DNA of 64,000 nucleotides, taken from Pelomonas sp051857475 (GTDB taxonomy: Bacteria; Pseudomonadota; Gammaproteobacteria; Burkholderiales; Burkholderiaceae_C). Below, one piece after another: positions 17,997 to 27,000 of the stretch. Position 1 is the first letter of the stretch; every line of letters starts with the position of its first letter. Location of the stretch: NCBI RefSeq assembly GCF_051857475.1, contig NZ_JBPZGZ010000003.1, forward strand, positions 186,001 to 250,000, in the 5' to 3' direction. Below the pieces are notes generated by a model. It saw only the letters and a list, made by a program, of their open reading frames with translations. It had not been told where the DNA came from and searched no databases. The translations under genes were made by a program, and so were the position numbers.

Positions 17997-18015
17997 AACT
18001 GGTATGCATCCAGTT
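17997..18015. promoter_or_regulatory. Candidate GntR-type operator upstream of chitinase A
   Basis: AACTGGTATGCATCCAGTT is an inverted repeat with 6-bp arms (AACTGG/CCAGTT), about 108 bases upstream of the chitinase start. The ACTGG...CCAGT frame resembles sites of DasR/NagR-type GlcNAc regulators. No such regulator gene is in the window. Confidence 0.4.
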
Positions 18016-18197
18016 TGTGACTGCTACCACCTCTTGAATACCACTTTGCCACCAGTGATTTTTGCGTCACCGGTGAAAACCCGGAGCAAGGGTGTCAAAA
18101 CGTTGCTGACGCGGGTTTCTAGGGAGGTCGAGCCTTCGTCCGGAGTTGTCCTAGGGTTTGTGCGGCTGGGGCGCTGCACCAGCAAGAAGCACAATCT

Positions 18198-18211
18198 TGA
18201 AAGCGCTTTCA
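18198..18211. promoter_or_regulatory. LacI-family operator O4, sugar importer operon
   Basis: Perfect TGAAAGCGCTTTCA ending five bases before the binding-protein ATG. It lies in the translation-initiation region, so repression would act downstream of the promoter or by roadblock. Confidence 0.75.
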
Positions 18212-18216
18212 GAACT

Positions 18217-19485
18217 ATGCGAGACAAGCTTTCCCTTCCCCGTCGCCACCTGCTCGCGGCCGCCCTCGGCAGTGCGGCGGGCCTGGGGCATGCCAAGGAG
18301 CAGCCGCCGCTGTCGGTGGCGGCCTTTCCACTGGTCGATGTCATCGCCAAGGACGTGCTGAAGGGCTGGAACCAACGCCATCCCGAGATCCGTACCGAGG
18401 TCATCAGCCGCCAGTACGACGACCACCACACCGCCATGACGACGGCGCTGTCGACCTCAGGCCATCTGCCGGATGTCATCGCGCTGGAGACCAGCTATCT
18501 CGGGCGGTTCTCGCTCGGCACGGGCCTGGAGGATCTGTCGGCCCCGGCCTTCGGCGCCGAGCGCTTCAAGGACCGCTTCGTGTCCTTCGCCATCGAGACG
18601 GCCCGCAACCGCGAGGGCGCCATCGTCGCCTTGCCCACCGACATCGGCCCCGGCTCGCTGTTCTATCGCACCGACCTGCTGGCCCAGGCCGGGCTCAAGG
18701 AGGCCGACCTGACGCAGTCCTGGGAGTCGTACGTCGACGCCGGCCTGCAGCTCAAGGCCAAGACCGGCGCCTACCTGATCGGCGATGTGCGCCTGCTCAA
18801 GGACATCATCGTGCGCGGCGGCACGCCGGCGGGCGAGGGCCAGTTCTTCGACAACCAGGGGCGGCCGCAGATCACGTCGCCGCGCTTCGTGCGCGCCTTC
18901 GAGCTGGCGCAGAAGGTCAGGCGCCAGAAGCTGGACGCGCGCGTCGAGGTCTGGTTCAACGATTGGGCCGAGATGCTCAAGCGCGGCCGCCTGGCCACCG
19001 AGCTGTCGGGCGGCTGGATGGCCGGCCAGATGGCCAACTGGGTGGCGCCGCAGACGGCCGGCAAATGGCGCGTAGCCCAACTGCCCGAGAACACCTTTTG
19101 CTCCTACGGCGGCACCTATTACGCCATCCCGCGACGCTCGGCGCCGGAGAAGAAGCAGCTGGCCTGGCAACTGGTGCAGGAGCTGACCCTGGACCGCGCG
19201 CGCCAGCTCGAGGCCTTCAAGTCCCAGGATGCCTTCCCGGCTCTGCTGGACGCGCAGCAGGACGCCTTCTTCGACCAGCCCGTGCCCTTCCTGGGCGGCC
19301 AGCATGCGCGCCTGCTGTGGCGCGACGCCGCGCGGCGCATCCCCGTCGTCAAGATGCACAAGCAGCACAAGTTCGCCGACGAGGTCATCAACGCCGAACT
19401 CGACAACGTGCTCGAGTACGGCAAGCCCATCCCCAAGGCCCTGGAAGACGCCCAGGCCCTGCTGGTTCACCGAGCGAACCGATGA
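18217..19485 (+). CDS. Sugar ABC importer, periplasmic binding protein
   Basis: Extracellular solute-binding protein family 1, 422 residues. I chose the ATG at 18217 because it gives an N-terminal signal peptide (MRDKLSLPRRHLLAAALGSA) with adjacent arginines that could suit Tat export. The longer open frame upstream would bury it. The mature part shows the usual two-lobe pattern (VIALETSYLGRF, ALPTDIGPGSLFYRTDLLAQAG, SGGWMAGQM). Its stop overlaps the permease start by 4 bp (ATGA). With the operator next to its start and the GH1 gene downstream, beta-gluco-oligosaccharides are the likely substrate. Confidence 0.92.
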   Translation: MRDKLSLPRRHLLAAALGSAAGLGHAKEQPPLSVAAFPLVDVIAKDVLKGWNQRHPEIRTEVISRQYDDHHTAMTTALSTSGHLPDVIALETSYLGRFSLGTGLEDLSAPAFGAERFKDRFVSFAIETARNREGAIVALPTDIGPGSLFYRTDLLAQAGLKEADLTQSWESYVDAGLQLKAKTGAYLIGDVRLLKDIIVRGGTPAGEGQFFDNQGRPQITSPRFVRAFELAQKVRRQKLDARVEVWFNDWAEMLKRGRLATELSGGWMAGQMANWVAPQTAGKWRVAQLPENTFCSYGGTYYAIPRRSAPEKKQLAWQLVQELTLDRARQLEAFKSQDAFPALLDAQQDAFFDQPVPFLGGQHARLLWRDAARRIPVVKMHKQHKFADEVINAELDNVLEYGKPIPKALEDAQALLVHRANR

Positions 19486-20378
19486 GAGTGCGCATCCCCG
19501 CGGGCTGGGCGCCCTACCTGCTGGTCAGCCCCTTTCTGATCCTGTTCGCTGTCTTCGGCCTGTTTCCGCTGCTGTTCTCGGCCTGGCTGTCCTTCCAGTC
19601 CTGGGAGCCCACCAGCGGCATCGATTCGATGAAGTTCGTCGGCCTCGACAACTTCGTCTTTGCGCTGACCGACGGCTGGTTCTGGAAGGCGCTGCGCAAC
19701 ACGCTGTGGCTGGCCTTCGCCTCGGGCGCGCCCCAGCACCTCGTGGCATTGCCGCTGGCCGTCTTCCTGCATCGGAGCTTCGGACGCTGGCGCGGCCTGT
19801 TCTCGGGCGCTTATTTCCTGCCCTACATCACGTCCACCGTCGCCATCGCGATGCTGTTCGGCTCGCTGTTCTCGACCGACTATGGGCTGGTCAACCAGGC
19901 GCTGGAGGCGCTGTTCGGCATGGAGCACATCAACTGGATGCGCTCGCCGGATGCCGTCAAGCCGGCCGTGGCCATCATCGTGTTCTGGCGCTATGTGGGC
20001 TTCAACGTGGTGCTGTATCTCGCGGCCCTGCAGACCATCCCCAACGATCTCTACCAGGCCGCCAAGCTCGACGGCGCCAATGCCTGGCAGCAGTTCTGGC
20101 GCATCACCCTGCCCAGCCTCAAGCCCATGGTCCTGTTCGGCGTCACGCTGTCGCTGATCGGCGGCCTGCAGTTGTTCGAGGAGCCCTTCATCCTGACCAA
20201 TGGCAAGGGTGGCGCCGACCAGCAGGCCATGACGGTGGCCATGTACCTCTACCGCGAGGCCTTTGACTTCAGCGATTTCGGCGGCGCCAGCGCCCTGGCC
20301 TGGATCATGTTCGGCGTCATCGCCCTGCTGACCTGGCTGACCAACAAGGCCTTTGCGGACCGGAGGGTGCAGGCATGA
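19482..20378 (+). CDS. Sugar ABC importer permease, MalF type
   Basis: 298-residue inner-membrane permease. Hydrophobic spans start at LLVSPFLILFAVFGLFPLLFSA, and the coupling EAA-like loop reads YQAAKLDGANAWQQFWRITLP. The ATG at 19482 overlaps the binding-protein stop (ATGA). The stop overlaps the next permease in the same way. It forms a heterodimer with the MalG-like partner. No ATPase gene is in this operon. Confidence 0.93.
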   Translation: MRVRIPAGWAPYLLVSPFLILFAVFGLFPLLFSAWLSFQSWEPTSGIDSMKFVGLDNFVFALTDGWFWKALRNTLWLAFASGAPQHLVALPLAVFLHRSFGRWRGLFSGAYFLPYITSTVAIAMLFGSLFSTDYGLVNQALEALFGMEHINWMRSPDAVKPAVAIIVFWRYVGFNVVLYLAALQTIPNDLYQAAKLDGANAWQQFWRITLPSLKPMVLFGVTLSLIGGLQLFEEPFILTNGKGGADQQAMTVAMYLYREAFDFSDFGGASALAWIMFGVIALLTWLTNKAFADRRVQA

Positions 20379-21247
20379 GCGCTGTGCTGCCACTGCGTCG
20401 TGAAGCGCCCAGCGCGAAAGGCGCCTCCGCGGCGCTGACGTCCAGGCTGCTGGCCTATGCCATCGTCGGCGTCGGTGCGCTGATCATGCTGGCGCCGTTC
20501 TATTTCATGTTCGTGTTCGCGACCCAGTCGCGCACCGACATCTTCAATGTGCCGCCGCCGCTGTGGTTCAGCGACGAACTGCTGAACAACATCAAGGTGC
20601 TGACGACGCGCCTGCCGTTCTGGAAGAACGTCGGCTGGAGCCTGTATGTCGGCCTGATGTCCACGGCGCTGACCCTGCTGTTCTGCTCCATGGCCGGCTA
20701 TGCCTTCGCCATGCTGGAGTTCCGCTTCAAGAAGGTCCTGTTCGCCCTCGTCATGGGGACCATGATGGTGCCGGCCTTCATGAACATGATTCCCAGCTTC
20801 ATGGTCATGGACGCGCTGGGCTGGATCGATACCCACCGCGCGCTCTACATCCCCGGCGCGGCTAGCGCCTTCGGCATCTTCCTGATGCGCCAGTTCGCGG
20901 CCAGCACGGTGCCGCACGAGCTCATCAATGCGGCGCGCATCGACGGCTGCAGCGAGCTCGGCATCTACTGGCGCATCGCGCTGCCGCTGATGAAGCCGGC
21001 CCTCGGCACGCTCGGGCTGATCACTTTCATCAGTTCATGGAACAACTTCATGAACCCGCTGATCGTCATGCGCACGGCCGAGAACTACACCCTGCCGCTG
21101 GCCCTGCGCAGCCTCTTCAGCACCACCAGCACCGAATGGGGCGCGCTGATGGCCGGCTCGGCCATCGCGACCCTGCCCCTGCTCTTCCTCTTCGTCATCT
21201 CGTCGCGCCAGCTCATCGCAGGCCTCACGGCTGGCGCCGTCAAGTAA
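20375..21247 (+). CDS. Sugar ABC importer permease, MalG type
   Basis: 290-residue second permease. Six membrane spans are expected (first LLAYAIVGVGALIMLAPFYF), and the EAA loop reads INAARIDGCSELGIYWRIALP. It overlaps the first permease by 4 bp. The GH1 gene follows 15 bases later. The shared ATPase may be the UgpC/MalK-like protein at 29020-30081. Confidence 0.93.
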   Translation: MSAVLPLRREAPSAKGASAALTSRLLAYAIVGVGALIMLAPFYFMFVFATQSRTDIFNVPPPLWFSDELLNNIKVLTTRLPFWKNVGWSLYVGLMSTALTLLFCSMAGYAFAMLEFRFKKVLFALVMGTMMVPAFMNMIPSFMVMDALGWIDTHRALYIPGAASAFGIFLMRQFAASTVPHELINAARIDGCSELGIYWRIALPLMKPALGTLGLITFISSWNNFMNPLIVMRTAENYTLPLALRSLFSTTSTEWGALMAGSAIATLPLLFLFVISSRQLIAGLTAGAVK

Positions 21248-21262
21248 AGAAAAAGAACGCCC

Positions 21263-22600
21263 ATGTCCCAAGCTCCCCTGCACCGCCAGTTCCCGCCCAA
21301 TTTCATCTGGGGCGTGGCCACCAGCAGCTTCCAGATCGAGGGAGCCGCCCATGTGGACGGCAAGGGCGAGTCCATCTGGGACCGCTTCTGCAAGCAGCCC
21401 GGCGCCATTGCCGACGGCAGCAATGGCGAAGTGGCATGCGACCACTTCAACCGCCTCGAGGAAGACCTGGACCTGATCGCGTCGCTGGGCGTCAACTGCT
21501 ACCGCTTCTCCATCGCCTGGCCGCGTGTGCAGGCCCTGGGCCATGGCGAGTTCAACCCCAAGGGGCTGGACTTCTACGAGCGTCTGGTCGACGGTCTCAA
21601 GAAGCGCGGCATCCAGGCTTTCGCGACGCTGAACCACTGGGACCTGCCGCAAGGCCTGCAGGACCGCGGCGGCTGGAACGACCGCGACACCGTGCACCGT
21701 TTTGTCGACTACGCCCGCCATGTGCAGGCCCGCATCGGCGACCGCGTTGATGCCATCACCACGCACAACGAACCCTGGGTCGTGGCCGTGCTCGGCAACG
21801 AGCAGGGCAACTTCGCCCCCGGCATCAAGAGCCGCAAGATCGCCACCCAGGTCTGCCACCATCTGCTGCTCAGCCACGGCCTGGCCCTGCAGGCCCTGCG
21901 TGCCGACGGCGCCAAGAGCCAGCTCGGCATCGTGCTCAACCTGTCGTCCACCGTGCCGGCCACCGCCATGCCCGAGGACATCGCCGCCGCCGCCATGGCC
22001 GACGCCCGCGGCCGCCGCTGGTATGCCGACCCGCTGTTCAAGGGCAGCTACCCCGAGGAGGTGCTGTCCGAACTCGGCGCCGACGCGCCCGTGGTCCACC
22101 CCGGCGACATGGCGGCCATCGCGCAACCGATGGACTACCTCGGCGTCAACTACTACACCCGCTCGGTCGTGTCGGCCAGCGGCGCCGACTGGAAGCCCGA
22201 GGAGCGCGGCCTGCCGGTGTCGGACATGGGCTGGGAGATCTATGCCCAGGGCCTGGATGACCTGCTCTGCCTGCTGCACCGCGACTACCCCGGCCTGCCG
22301 CCGGTCTACGTGACCGAGAACGGTGGCGCCTTCAAGGACCAGACCGTCGAGCGCGGCCGCGTGCAGGACGACGATCGCATCGCCTACCTGCGCGACCACA
22401 TCGCCGCTGTGGCCAGCGCCATGCAGCAGGGCGTGCCCATGGCCGGCTACATGGTCTGGAGCCTGATGGACAACTTCGAATGGGCCAGCGGTTATCTGAA
22501 GCGCTTCGGCATCGTGCACGTCGACTACGAGACCCAGGTGCGCACGCCGAAAGCCAGCGCCGAGTGGTACCGCGACTTCCTGCGCGACTGGCGCGGTTGA
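21263..22600 (+). CDS. GH1 beta-glucosidase
   Basis: Retaining beta-glucosidase, 445 residues, cytoplasmic (no signal peptide). The family pattern is clear: FIWGVATSSFQIEGA at the N-terminus, acid/base E170 in THNEPW and nucleophile E352 in VTENGG, then the glycone-binding WSLMDNFEWASGY. It is the last gene of the importer operon, 15 bases after the permease, so it probably cleaves imported beta-linked oligosaccharides to glucose. Only a weak Shine-Dalgarno is visible. A structured repeat fragment follows the stop. Confidence 0.95.
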   Translation: MSQAPLHRQFPPNFIWGVATSSFQIEGAAHVDGKGESIWDRFCKQPGAIADGSNGEVACDHFNRLEEDLDLIASLGVNCYRFSIAWPRVQALGHGEFNPKGLDFYERLVDGLKKRGIQAFATLNHWDLPQGLQDRGGWNDRDTVHRFVDYARHVQARIGDRVDAITTHNEPWVVAVLGNEQGNFAPGIKSRKIATQVCHHLLLSHGLALQALRADGAKSQLGIVLNLSSTVPATAMPEDIAAAAMADARGRRWYADPLFKGSYPEEVLSELGADAPVVHPGDMAAIAQPMDYLGVNYYTRSVVSASGADWKPEERGLPVSDMGWEIYAQGLDDLLCLLHRDYPGLPPVYVTENGGAFKDQTVERGRVQDDDRIAYLRDHIAAVASAMQQGVPMAGYMVWSLMDNFEWASGYLKRFGIVHVDYETQVRTPKASAEWYRDFLRDWRG

Positions 22601-22648
22601 TGAGACCACCCCTACCGGCTTCGCCGTGCCAAGGCCAGAGGCCTTGTC

Positions 22649-22712
22649 CTTCGGCAGGCGCAAAGAGTCCTCAGGACTCTTTGTGTCCGGCCTCAGCCCC
22701 ACAAGGGGCGTC
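22649..22712 (+). repeat. Structured intergenic repeat, copy D (short form)
   Basis: Matches the internal insert of copy A (9603-9656). The perfect hairpin AAAGAGTCC-TCA-GGACTCTTT (22662-22682) corresponds to GCAGAGTCC-ACT-GGACTCTGC in copy A, so both arms changed together. It follows the GH1 stop by about 50 bases. Confidence 0.75.
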
Positions 22713-22792
22713 GCCAGCGGCCTGGCAAAGCCAGTTCCGCGGCGCCCACTTGGGAAGGCACCACGCCTGACAAGAACGATATGGAGACAGAA

Positions 22793-23728
22793 ATGAAGAA
22801 GATCACCGCGGCTCCCAACCCCTGGCGCCACGCGCTGCCCGTCATCGCCGCCGTGCTGACCGCCTGTGGTGGTGGCGGTGGTACGGCCACCGCCGCGCCC
22901 GCTGCCCCCGCGCCTGCACCGACACCCGCACCGGCTCCAGCGCCCGCACCGGCCCCCGCTCCTGCGCCAAGCACCTGGACCCTGGTCTGGAGCGACGAGT
23001 TCAACGATGCCGCCGGCACCGTGCCCAAGGTCGCCAACTGGAACTACGACCTCGGCAACGCCGAGAACGGCGGCTGGGGCAACCACGAGTACGAGTACTA
23101 CACGTCCAATGCGCGCAATGCGCAGACCGACGGCAACGGCATGCTGGTCATCACGGCCGAGAAGGCGACCAATCCCGGTCCCTGCTGGAACAACAAGCCC
23201 TGCGAATACACCTCGGCCCGCATCCACACCAACGGCAAGGTCGGCTTCACCTACGGCAAGGTGGAGGCGCGCATGAAGCTGCCTTCGGGCCAGGGCATCT
23301 GGCCGGCCTTCTGGGCCCTGGGCACCGACATCGCCACCAACCCCTGGCCGAAGTCGGGCGAGATCGACATCATGGAATTCATCGGCAAGACGCCGAACAC
23401 CACCTACGGCACCCTGCACGGTCCCGGCTACTCGGGTGCTCAGGGCATCGGCAAGCCCTATGACTTCGGCAAAGCCGTGGATGGCGACTTCCATACCTAC
23501 ACCCTCATCAAGCGGCCCAACGAGATCATCTGGCAGGTTGACGGCGTCGACTTCCACCGCCTGACGCCGTCCTCCCTGCCGGCTGGTGGCACCTGGGTGT
23601 TCGAGAAGCCCTTCTTCGTCATCCTCAACCTGGCCGTCGGCGGCGACTGGCCCGGCGCGCCGGATGCGACGACGCCCGTGCCGGCCAAGATGCTGGTCGA
23701 CTGGGTGCGCATCTACAAGGAAAACTGA
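22793..23728 (+). CDS. GH16 beta-glucanase lipoprotein
   Basis: Cell-surface or periplasmic GH16 endo-beta-1,3-glucanase, 311 residues. The lipobox LTAC sets the lipidated cysteine at C25. A Gly-rich and Pro-Ala-rich tether (to about residue 59) leads to the GH16 domain with SGEIDIMEFIG (E190, E195). I chose the ATG at 22793 because GGAGA lies just ahead; another ATG at 22781 overlaps that Shine-Dalgarno. Being membrane-anchored, it may trim glucan near the TonB receptor, while the other GH16 is released. It stands alone after repeat D, and no operator copy is seen upstream. Confidence 0.92.
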   Translation: MKKITAAPNPWRHALPVIAAVLTACGGGGGTATAAPAAPAPAPTPAPAPAPAPAPAPAPSTWTLVWSDEFNDAAGTVPKVANWNYDLGNAENGGWGNHEYEYYTSNARNAQTDGNGMLVITAEKATNPGPCWNNKPCEYTSARIHTNGKVGFTYGKVEARMKLPSGQGIWPAFWALGTDIATNPWPKSGEIDIMEFIGKTPNTTYGTLHGPGYSGAQGIGKPYDFGKAVDGDFHTYTLIKRPNEIIWQVDGVDFHRLTPSSLPAGGTWVFEKPFFVILNLAVGGDWPGAPDATTPVPAKMLVDWVRIYKEN

Positions 23729-23811
23729 TCGCGTCGGGACTGCCGTTCCGCGCGGATGGCGGCGGAGCGGCGGACCTCGCGTCGCCATCTCACGCAACGC
23801 CTTGGCTGACC

Positions 23812-24360
23812 ATGCAACGACTGATCTCCGCCCTGTCCCTGACCCTCGGCCTGCTCTGCGCCACGGCCACTGCCCACGCCCTCGAAGTGAAGACCTCTTT
23901 CGGCAGCTTCAAGGCGCCGGACGGTGTGGGCGAAGTGAATCGCGAGGAAAAGCCCGACAAGGCCGGCAAGCCCACCGGCATGGCGGTGTATTCGCGCACC
24001 GACGATCCCAAGGCCGTCTTCATCGTGGTGTGGAGCTATGCCGAGCCCGACCCGGCCAAGCCCTATGACGCTCTCGACGGTGCCGTGAAGTTCGGCAACC
24101 CCTTCGACAAGAAGCTGACCCGCGACGCTGCCAAGCCGGTGCCGCTGGGCGGTGTGGAGGGCGCCCGCTACGAAGGCAAGCTGCCCAATGGCCTGCGCTC
24201 CATCAGCTACGTGGCCGTCAACGGCGGCTACCGCCTCATCGTGCTGCTCAAGGGGCCGAACGACAGCCCCTACAAGGAAACCATGGACGCCTTCTCCAAG
24301 GGCGTCGAAGGCTTTGCCTGGACGCTGCCGGCGGCTCCAGCCGCTTCGGCAACGCCGTAA
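23812..24360 (+). CDS. Exported protein of unknown function
   Basis: 182 residues with a clear signal peptide (MQRLISALSLTLGLL...ATAHA). The mature part has no motif I recognise. It has a regular beta-type pattern (AVFIVVWSYAEP, RSISYVAVNGGYRLIVLLKGP) and ends in an Ala-Pro-rich tail. It converges with the TonB-domain gene, with a 6-base gap. It is not obviously part of the glycan operons. Confidence 0.75.
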   Translation: MQRLISALSLTLGLLCATATAHALEVKTSFGSFKAPDGVGEVNREEKPDKAGKPTGMAVYSRTDDPKAVFIVVWSYAEPDPAKPYDALDGAVKFGNPFDKKLTRDAAKPVPLGGVEGARYEGKLPNGLRSISYVAVNGGYRLIVLLKGPNDSPYKETMDAFSKGVEGFAWTLPAAPAASATP

Positions 24361-24366
24361 GCGACT

Positions 24367-25080
24367 TCAGTCGCGACGGAAGGCGATCTCGACTTCGGCC
24401 GTGCGGGCCTGAGGCAGCGGCGCGAACCGCCATTGCAGGATGGCATCGACGGCGGGCCGGGCCAGGCGGCGCGGCACGCCGGCGGCGGCTTCTGCCTGGC
24501 TGACCCGGCCGTCGGTCTCGACGGTGAGCTTCACGCGGACATTGCGCTCGCCCGCGCCCAAGGTGGCCTGCAGTGCCGGTGTAACGACCGGGGGCACGAA
24601 GCTCTGCAGGCGCAGGGGCACCTCCTCCGGATCGTCGGCTTCCGGTTCTGTTTCCGGTGCCGGCGTGGCAACGACCGCTGGCTCCACCGGTGCAGTGAGC
24701 GCAGGGGCGGGCGAGGTGACGGCGGCGGCGGCTGGCTTGGGGGCATCGGTCGAAGCCGCAGCCGCGCCGGCGTTGGGCTCGGCGGGTTCTGCGACGGCCG
24801 CAACTGCACTGGCCGGACCCGCTGCGGGGCGGGGCTGCTGCGCGACACGCGCTGCCGTGGGGGCCGGCGCTGGTGCACGCGCCGGCTTGCTGGCCGGTTC
24901 CACCGCCGGCTTGCTGCGGATGGTGTGGAACTTGATGACGCTGAACACCCGTTCCGCTTCGCGCTGTGCCCGCTGCTCGGCAGCGGACAAGGAGGCGTCG
25001 CTGCTCTGGGCGACCGCCAGCATGGGCAGGGTCAGGACCAGTGTGGTCAGCAGGCGCGCAAGGAGAGGGCGTTCGGGCAT
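24367..25080 (-). CDS. TonB C-terminal-domain protein with a signal peptide
   Basis: 237 residues. The C-terminal ~80 residues match a TonB C-terminal domain (NVRVKLTVETDGRVSQAE... DAILQWRFAPLP... VEIAFRR). A long Pro/Ala-rich periplasmic spacer (about 70-150) precedes it. The N-terminus (MPERPLLARLLTTLVLTLPMLAVAQ) looks like a cleavable signal peptide rather than the uncleaved anchor of classical TonB, so this may be a soluble periplasmic or partner protein. No exbB/exbD are adjacent. A longer upstream frame was rejected because it hides the signal peptide. Confidence 0.8.
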   Translation of the reverse strand: MPERPLLARLLTTLVLTLPMLAVAQSSDASLSAAEQRAQREAERVFSVIKFHTIRSKPAVEPASKPARAPAPAPTAARVAQQPRPAAGPASAVAAVAEPAEPNAGAAAASTDAPKPAAAAVTSPAPALTAPVEPAVVATPAPETEPEADDPEEVPLRLQSFVPPVVTPALQATLGAGERNVRVKLTVETDGRVSQAEAAAGVPRRLARPAVDAILQWRFAPLPQARTAEVEIAFRRD

Positions 25081-25252
25081 GGCGATGGATCTCGGCGGGT
25101 CGGGGGCCCGTCTTGCTAAGGGCCGGCGATTGCAGCAAGTTTTGATGACAGTTTCGGAGCTGTCGCTGCCCAGGGGCAAGCAGGCGCCGTCAAACTGCCA
25201 AAAACTGCCTGCGCAGGGGCGATACGGCGAAGGCGTCGTCGTTCATGAGACC

Positions 25253-26827
25253 ATGCGCGCCGTTTCTTCGAGCGCTTTGACGCCGCACCGAATCTTGTCC
25301 TCACTCTTCGCGACTCCCGAGCCTCTGATCGCCCTGTGCCTGTGCGCCGCCAGTGCCGCGGCATCGGCTCAATCCTCCGCAGCGTCACCCGCCGAGGCGA
25401 GCGAGCTGCGCCGCAACGAAGCCCTGCTGACGTTCGAGTACCAGACCGTCAAGGTGCCCGGCGACCGGCCCATCGACCTGATGGGTTTTCACGCCTACCA
25501 GAAGGTCTTCGACGGGGTCTATCTCGGCGGTGGCTTCTATGCGCCTCTCGTGCGAGGCGCTTATGGGGGCTTCGTCGCTGCCGACCTCGGCGTGCATGTC
25601 AGGCGGCCCATCGCCGGACCGGTGTTTGCGATGGCGGGCCTGTCGGCCGGCGGCGGCGGCGGCGGGCGCAGCGTCGAACACAGCAAGCTGCTGTCGGGCA
25701 GCGGCGGCTTTGCCAGGGGCTATGCCGGCCTGGGCTATGACTTCGGCGACTTCACGCTGGGCGCCACGGTCTCGCGGCTGAAATTCCGCCAGGCCATCAT
25801 CGATGGCACCCAGGCCAGCGTGATGCTGGAGGTGCCTTTCAGCTATCTGACGGGGCCGTTCGGCCGCCAGGGCCAGCCCCTGTCGGCAGCGGACGATCGC
25901 CGTGCCAGCGCCGAGATGGGCGAGAACATGCTGACGCTGTCGCTGGACAACTACCGCCAGCGCTCTCCCCAGGGCTCCAACAAGGGCACGATCAGCCTGG
26001 CCGACCTGCAGTACGCCCACTTCTTCGGCGCCGACAGCTACTGGTTCGCGTCCCTGGGCATGGGCTATCACGGCCTGCCGCTGTACAACCAGCTGCTGGG
26101 CGGCGTGGGCCAGCGCTGGCGCGTCTCGCGCGACGTCACCCTGTATGGCCAGCTCGGCCTGGGCTCGGGCGGCTATTCGTCGGAGGTCATCGACACCCAC
26201 TCCGGCCTGCTCGTGGTTCCCAAGCTGTCCGCCGAGTACGCACTGACACGCGACCTCGGCCTGTCGCTGTCGCTCGGCTACATGACGGCGCCCAAAGGCA
26301 GCTCGCGCAACCAGACCTGGGGCCTGAGCCTGACCCAGCACCTGCGTTCCGGCGGCAGCGGCGAGGCCACCGGCCCGGCCCGCTACGAAGGACTGCGCCT
26401 GTCGGTGCTGCACCAGACCGACCTGCATCTCAGCTACCGCGGCGTGGACAGGCCGGCGTTGCAGATGGTGGGCCTGCAACTCGACATTCCGGCCGGAGAG
26501 CGCTGGTACCTGCCCCTGCAGGCCTCGGCGGCCTACAACGCCTACCTGGGCTATCCGGGCTATGCCGAGATCCTGGGTGGCCTGGGCGTGCAGACGCTGG
26601 CCGGGCCGGGTGAGCGCTTGCAGGCTTTCGGCCAGCTGATGGCCGGCGCCAATGTGCACGGCAAGTCCGCCAAGGCCAGTGCCGGTGTGCGCTGGCTGCT
26701 GGACGAGCGTCTGGCCCTGAATCTCAGCGTCGGCCGTGTCGAGGCCCGCAGCGCCGGCGGCGGCCAGTTCAAGGCCGACAACGTGGCCTTGGGCCTGGAC
26801 TACCGGTTCTCGGTGCCGGCGCGCTAG
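25253..26827 (+). CDS. Probable outer-membrane beta-barrel protein, unknown function
   Basis: 524 residues from the ATG at 25253, which gives a plausible signal region (PLIALCLCAASAAASAQ). The mature part is rich in alternating aromatic/Gly strands (GVYLGGGFYAPLV, YGGFVAADLGVHV, NVALGLDYRF) typical of barrels. It has a glycine-rich loop near SAGGGGGGRS. No named family is recognised. It is divergent from the TonB-domain gene with a 172-base gap, which suggests shared control. A much longer open frame in the same register starting within the opposite gene is not believed. Confidence 0.65.
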   Translation: MRAVSSSALTPHRILSSLFATPEPLIALCLCAASAAASAQSSAASPAEASELRRNEALLTFEYQTVKVPGDRPIDLMGFHAYQKVFDGVYLGGGFYAPLVRGAYGGFVAADLGVHVRRPIAGPVFAMAGLSAGGGGGGRSVEHSKLLSGSGGFARGYAGLGYDFGDFTLGATVSRLKFRQAIIDGTQASVMLEVPFSYLTGPFGRQGQPLSAADDRRASAEMGENMLTLSLDNYRQRSPQGSNKGTISLADLQYAHFFGADSYWFASLGMGYHGLPLYNQLLGGVGQRWRVSRDVTLYGQLGLGSGGYSSEVIDTHSGLLVVPKLSAEYALTRDLGLSLSLGYMTAPKGSSRNQTWGLSLTQHLRSGGSGEATGPARYEGLRLSVLHQTDLHLSYRGVDRPALQMVGLQLDIPAGERWYLPLQASAAYNAYLGYPGYAEILGGLGVQTLAGPGERLQAFGQLMAGANVHGKSAKASAGVRWLLDERLALNLSVGRVEARSAGGGQFKADNVALGLDYRFSVPAR

Positions 26828-27000
26828 CCGCCTTCGGTTGGATTACCGGTTTTCGATGCCGGCGCAGCAAGGCTGACGGTCGTGTGGGCGGTGGCCGGGA
26901 TAGATTGGCGGATTCGCCGTCTCCCGCGCGCCTGCAAGCCGCTCTTCCAATGCTTCATGTCCAAGCTCTCCGGCACGTCGTCCTGACCTGCCGGGCTGCC

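Larger units (their letters stand above)
17890..18216. other. Divergent spacer between chitinase operon and sugar importer operon
   Basis: 327 bases with no credible gene. It contains an inverted repeat at 17997-18015, several TACCA/TGGTA-like words around 18024-18060 and the LacI operator at 18198-18211. A long open frame reading into the binding-protein gene from 17983 lacks a signal peptide and was not accepted as the start. Confidence 0.6.

Noticed and set aside
17983..18216. N-terminal extension of the sugar-binding protein
   Set aside because: It would bury the signal peptide and run through the operator. The ATG at 18217 is a better start.
24440..25252. Extension of the barrel-like gene across the TonB-domain gene
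   Set aside because: Lies antisense to a domain-containing gene; the signal region starts at 25253.
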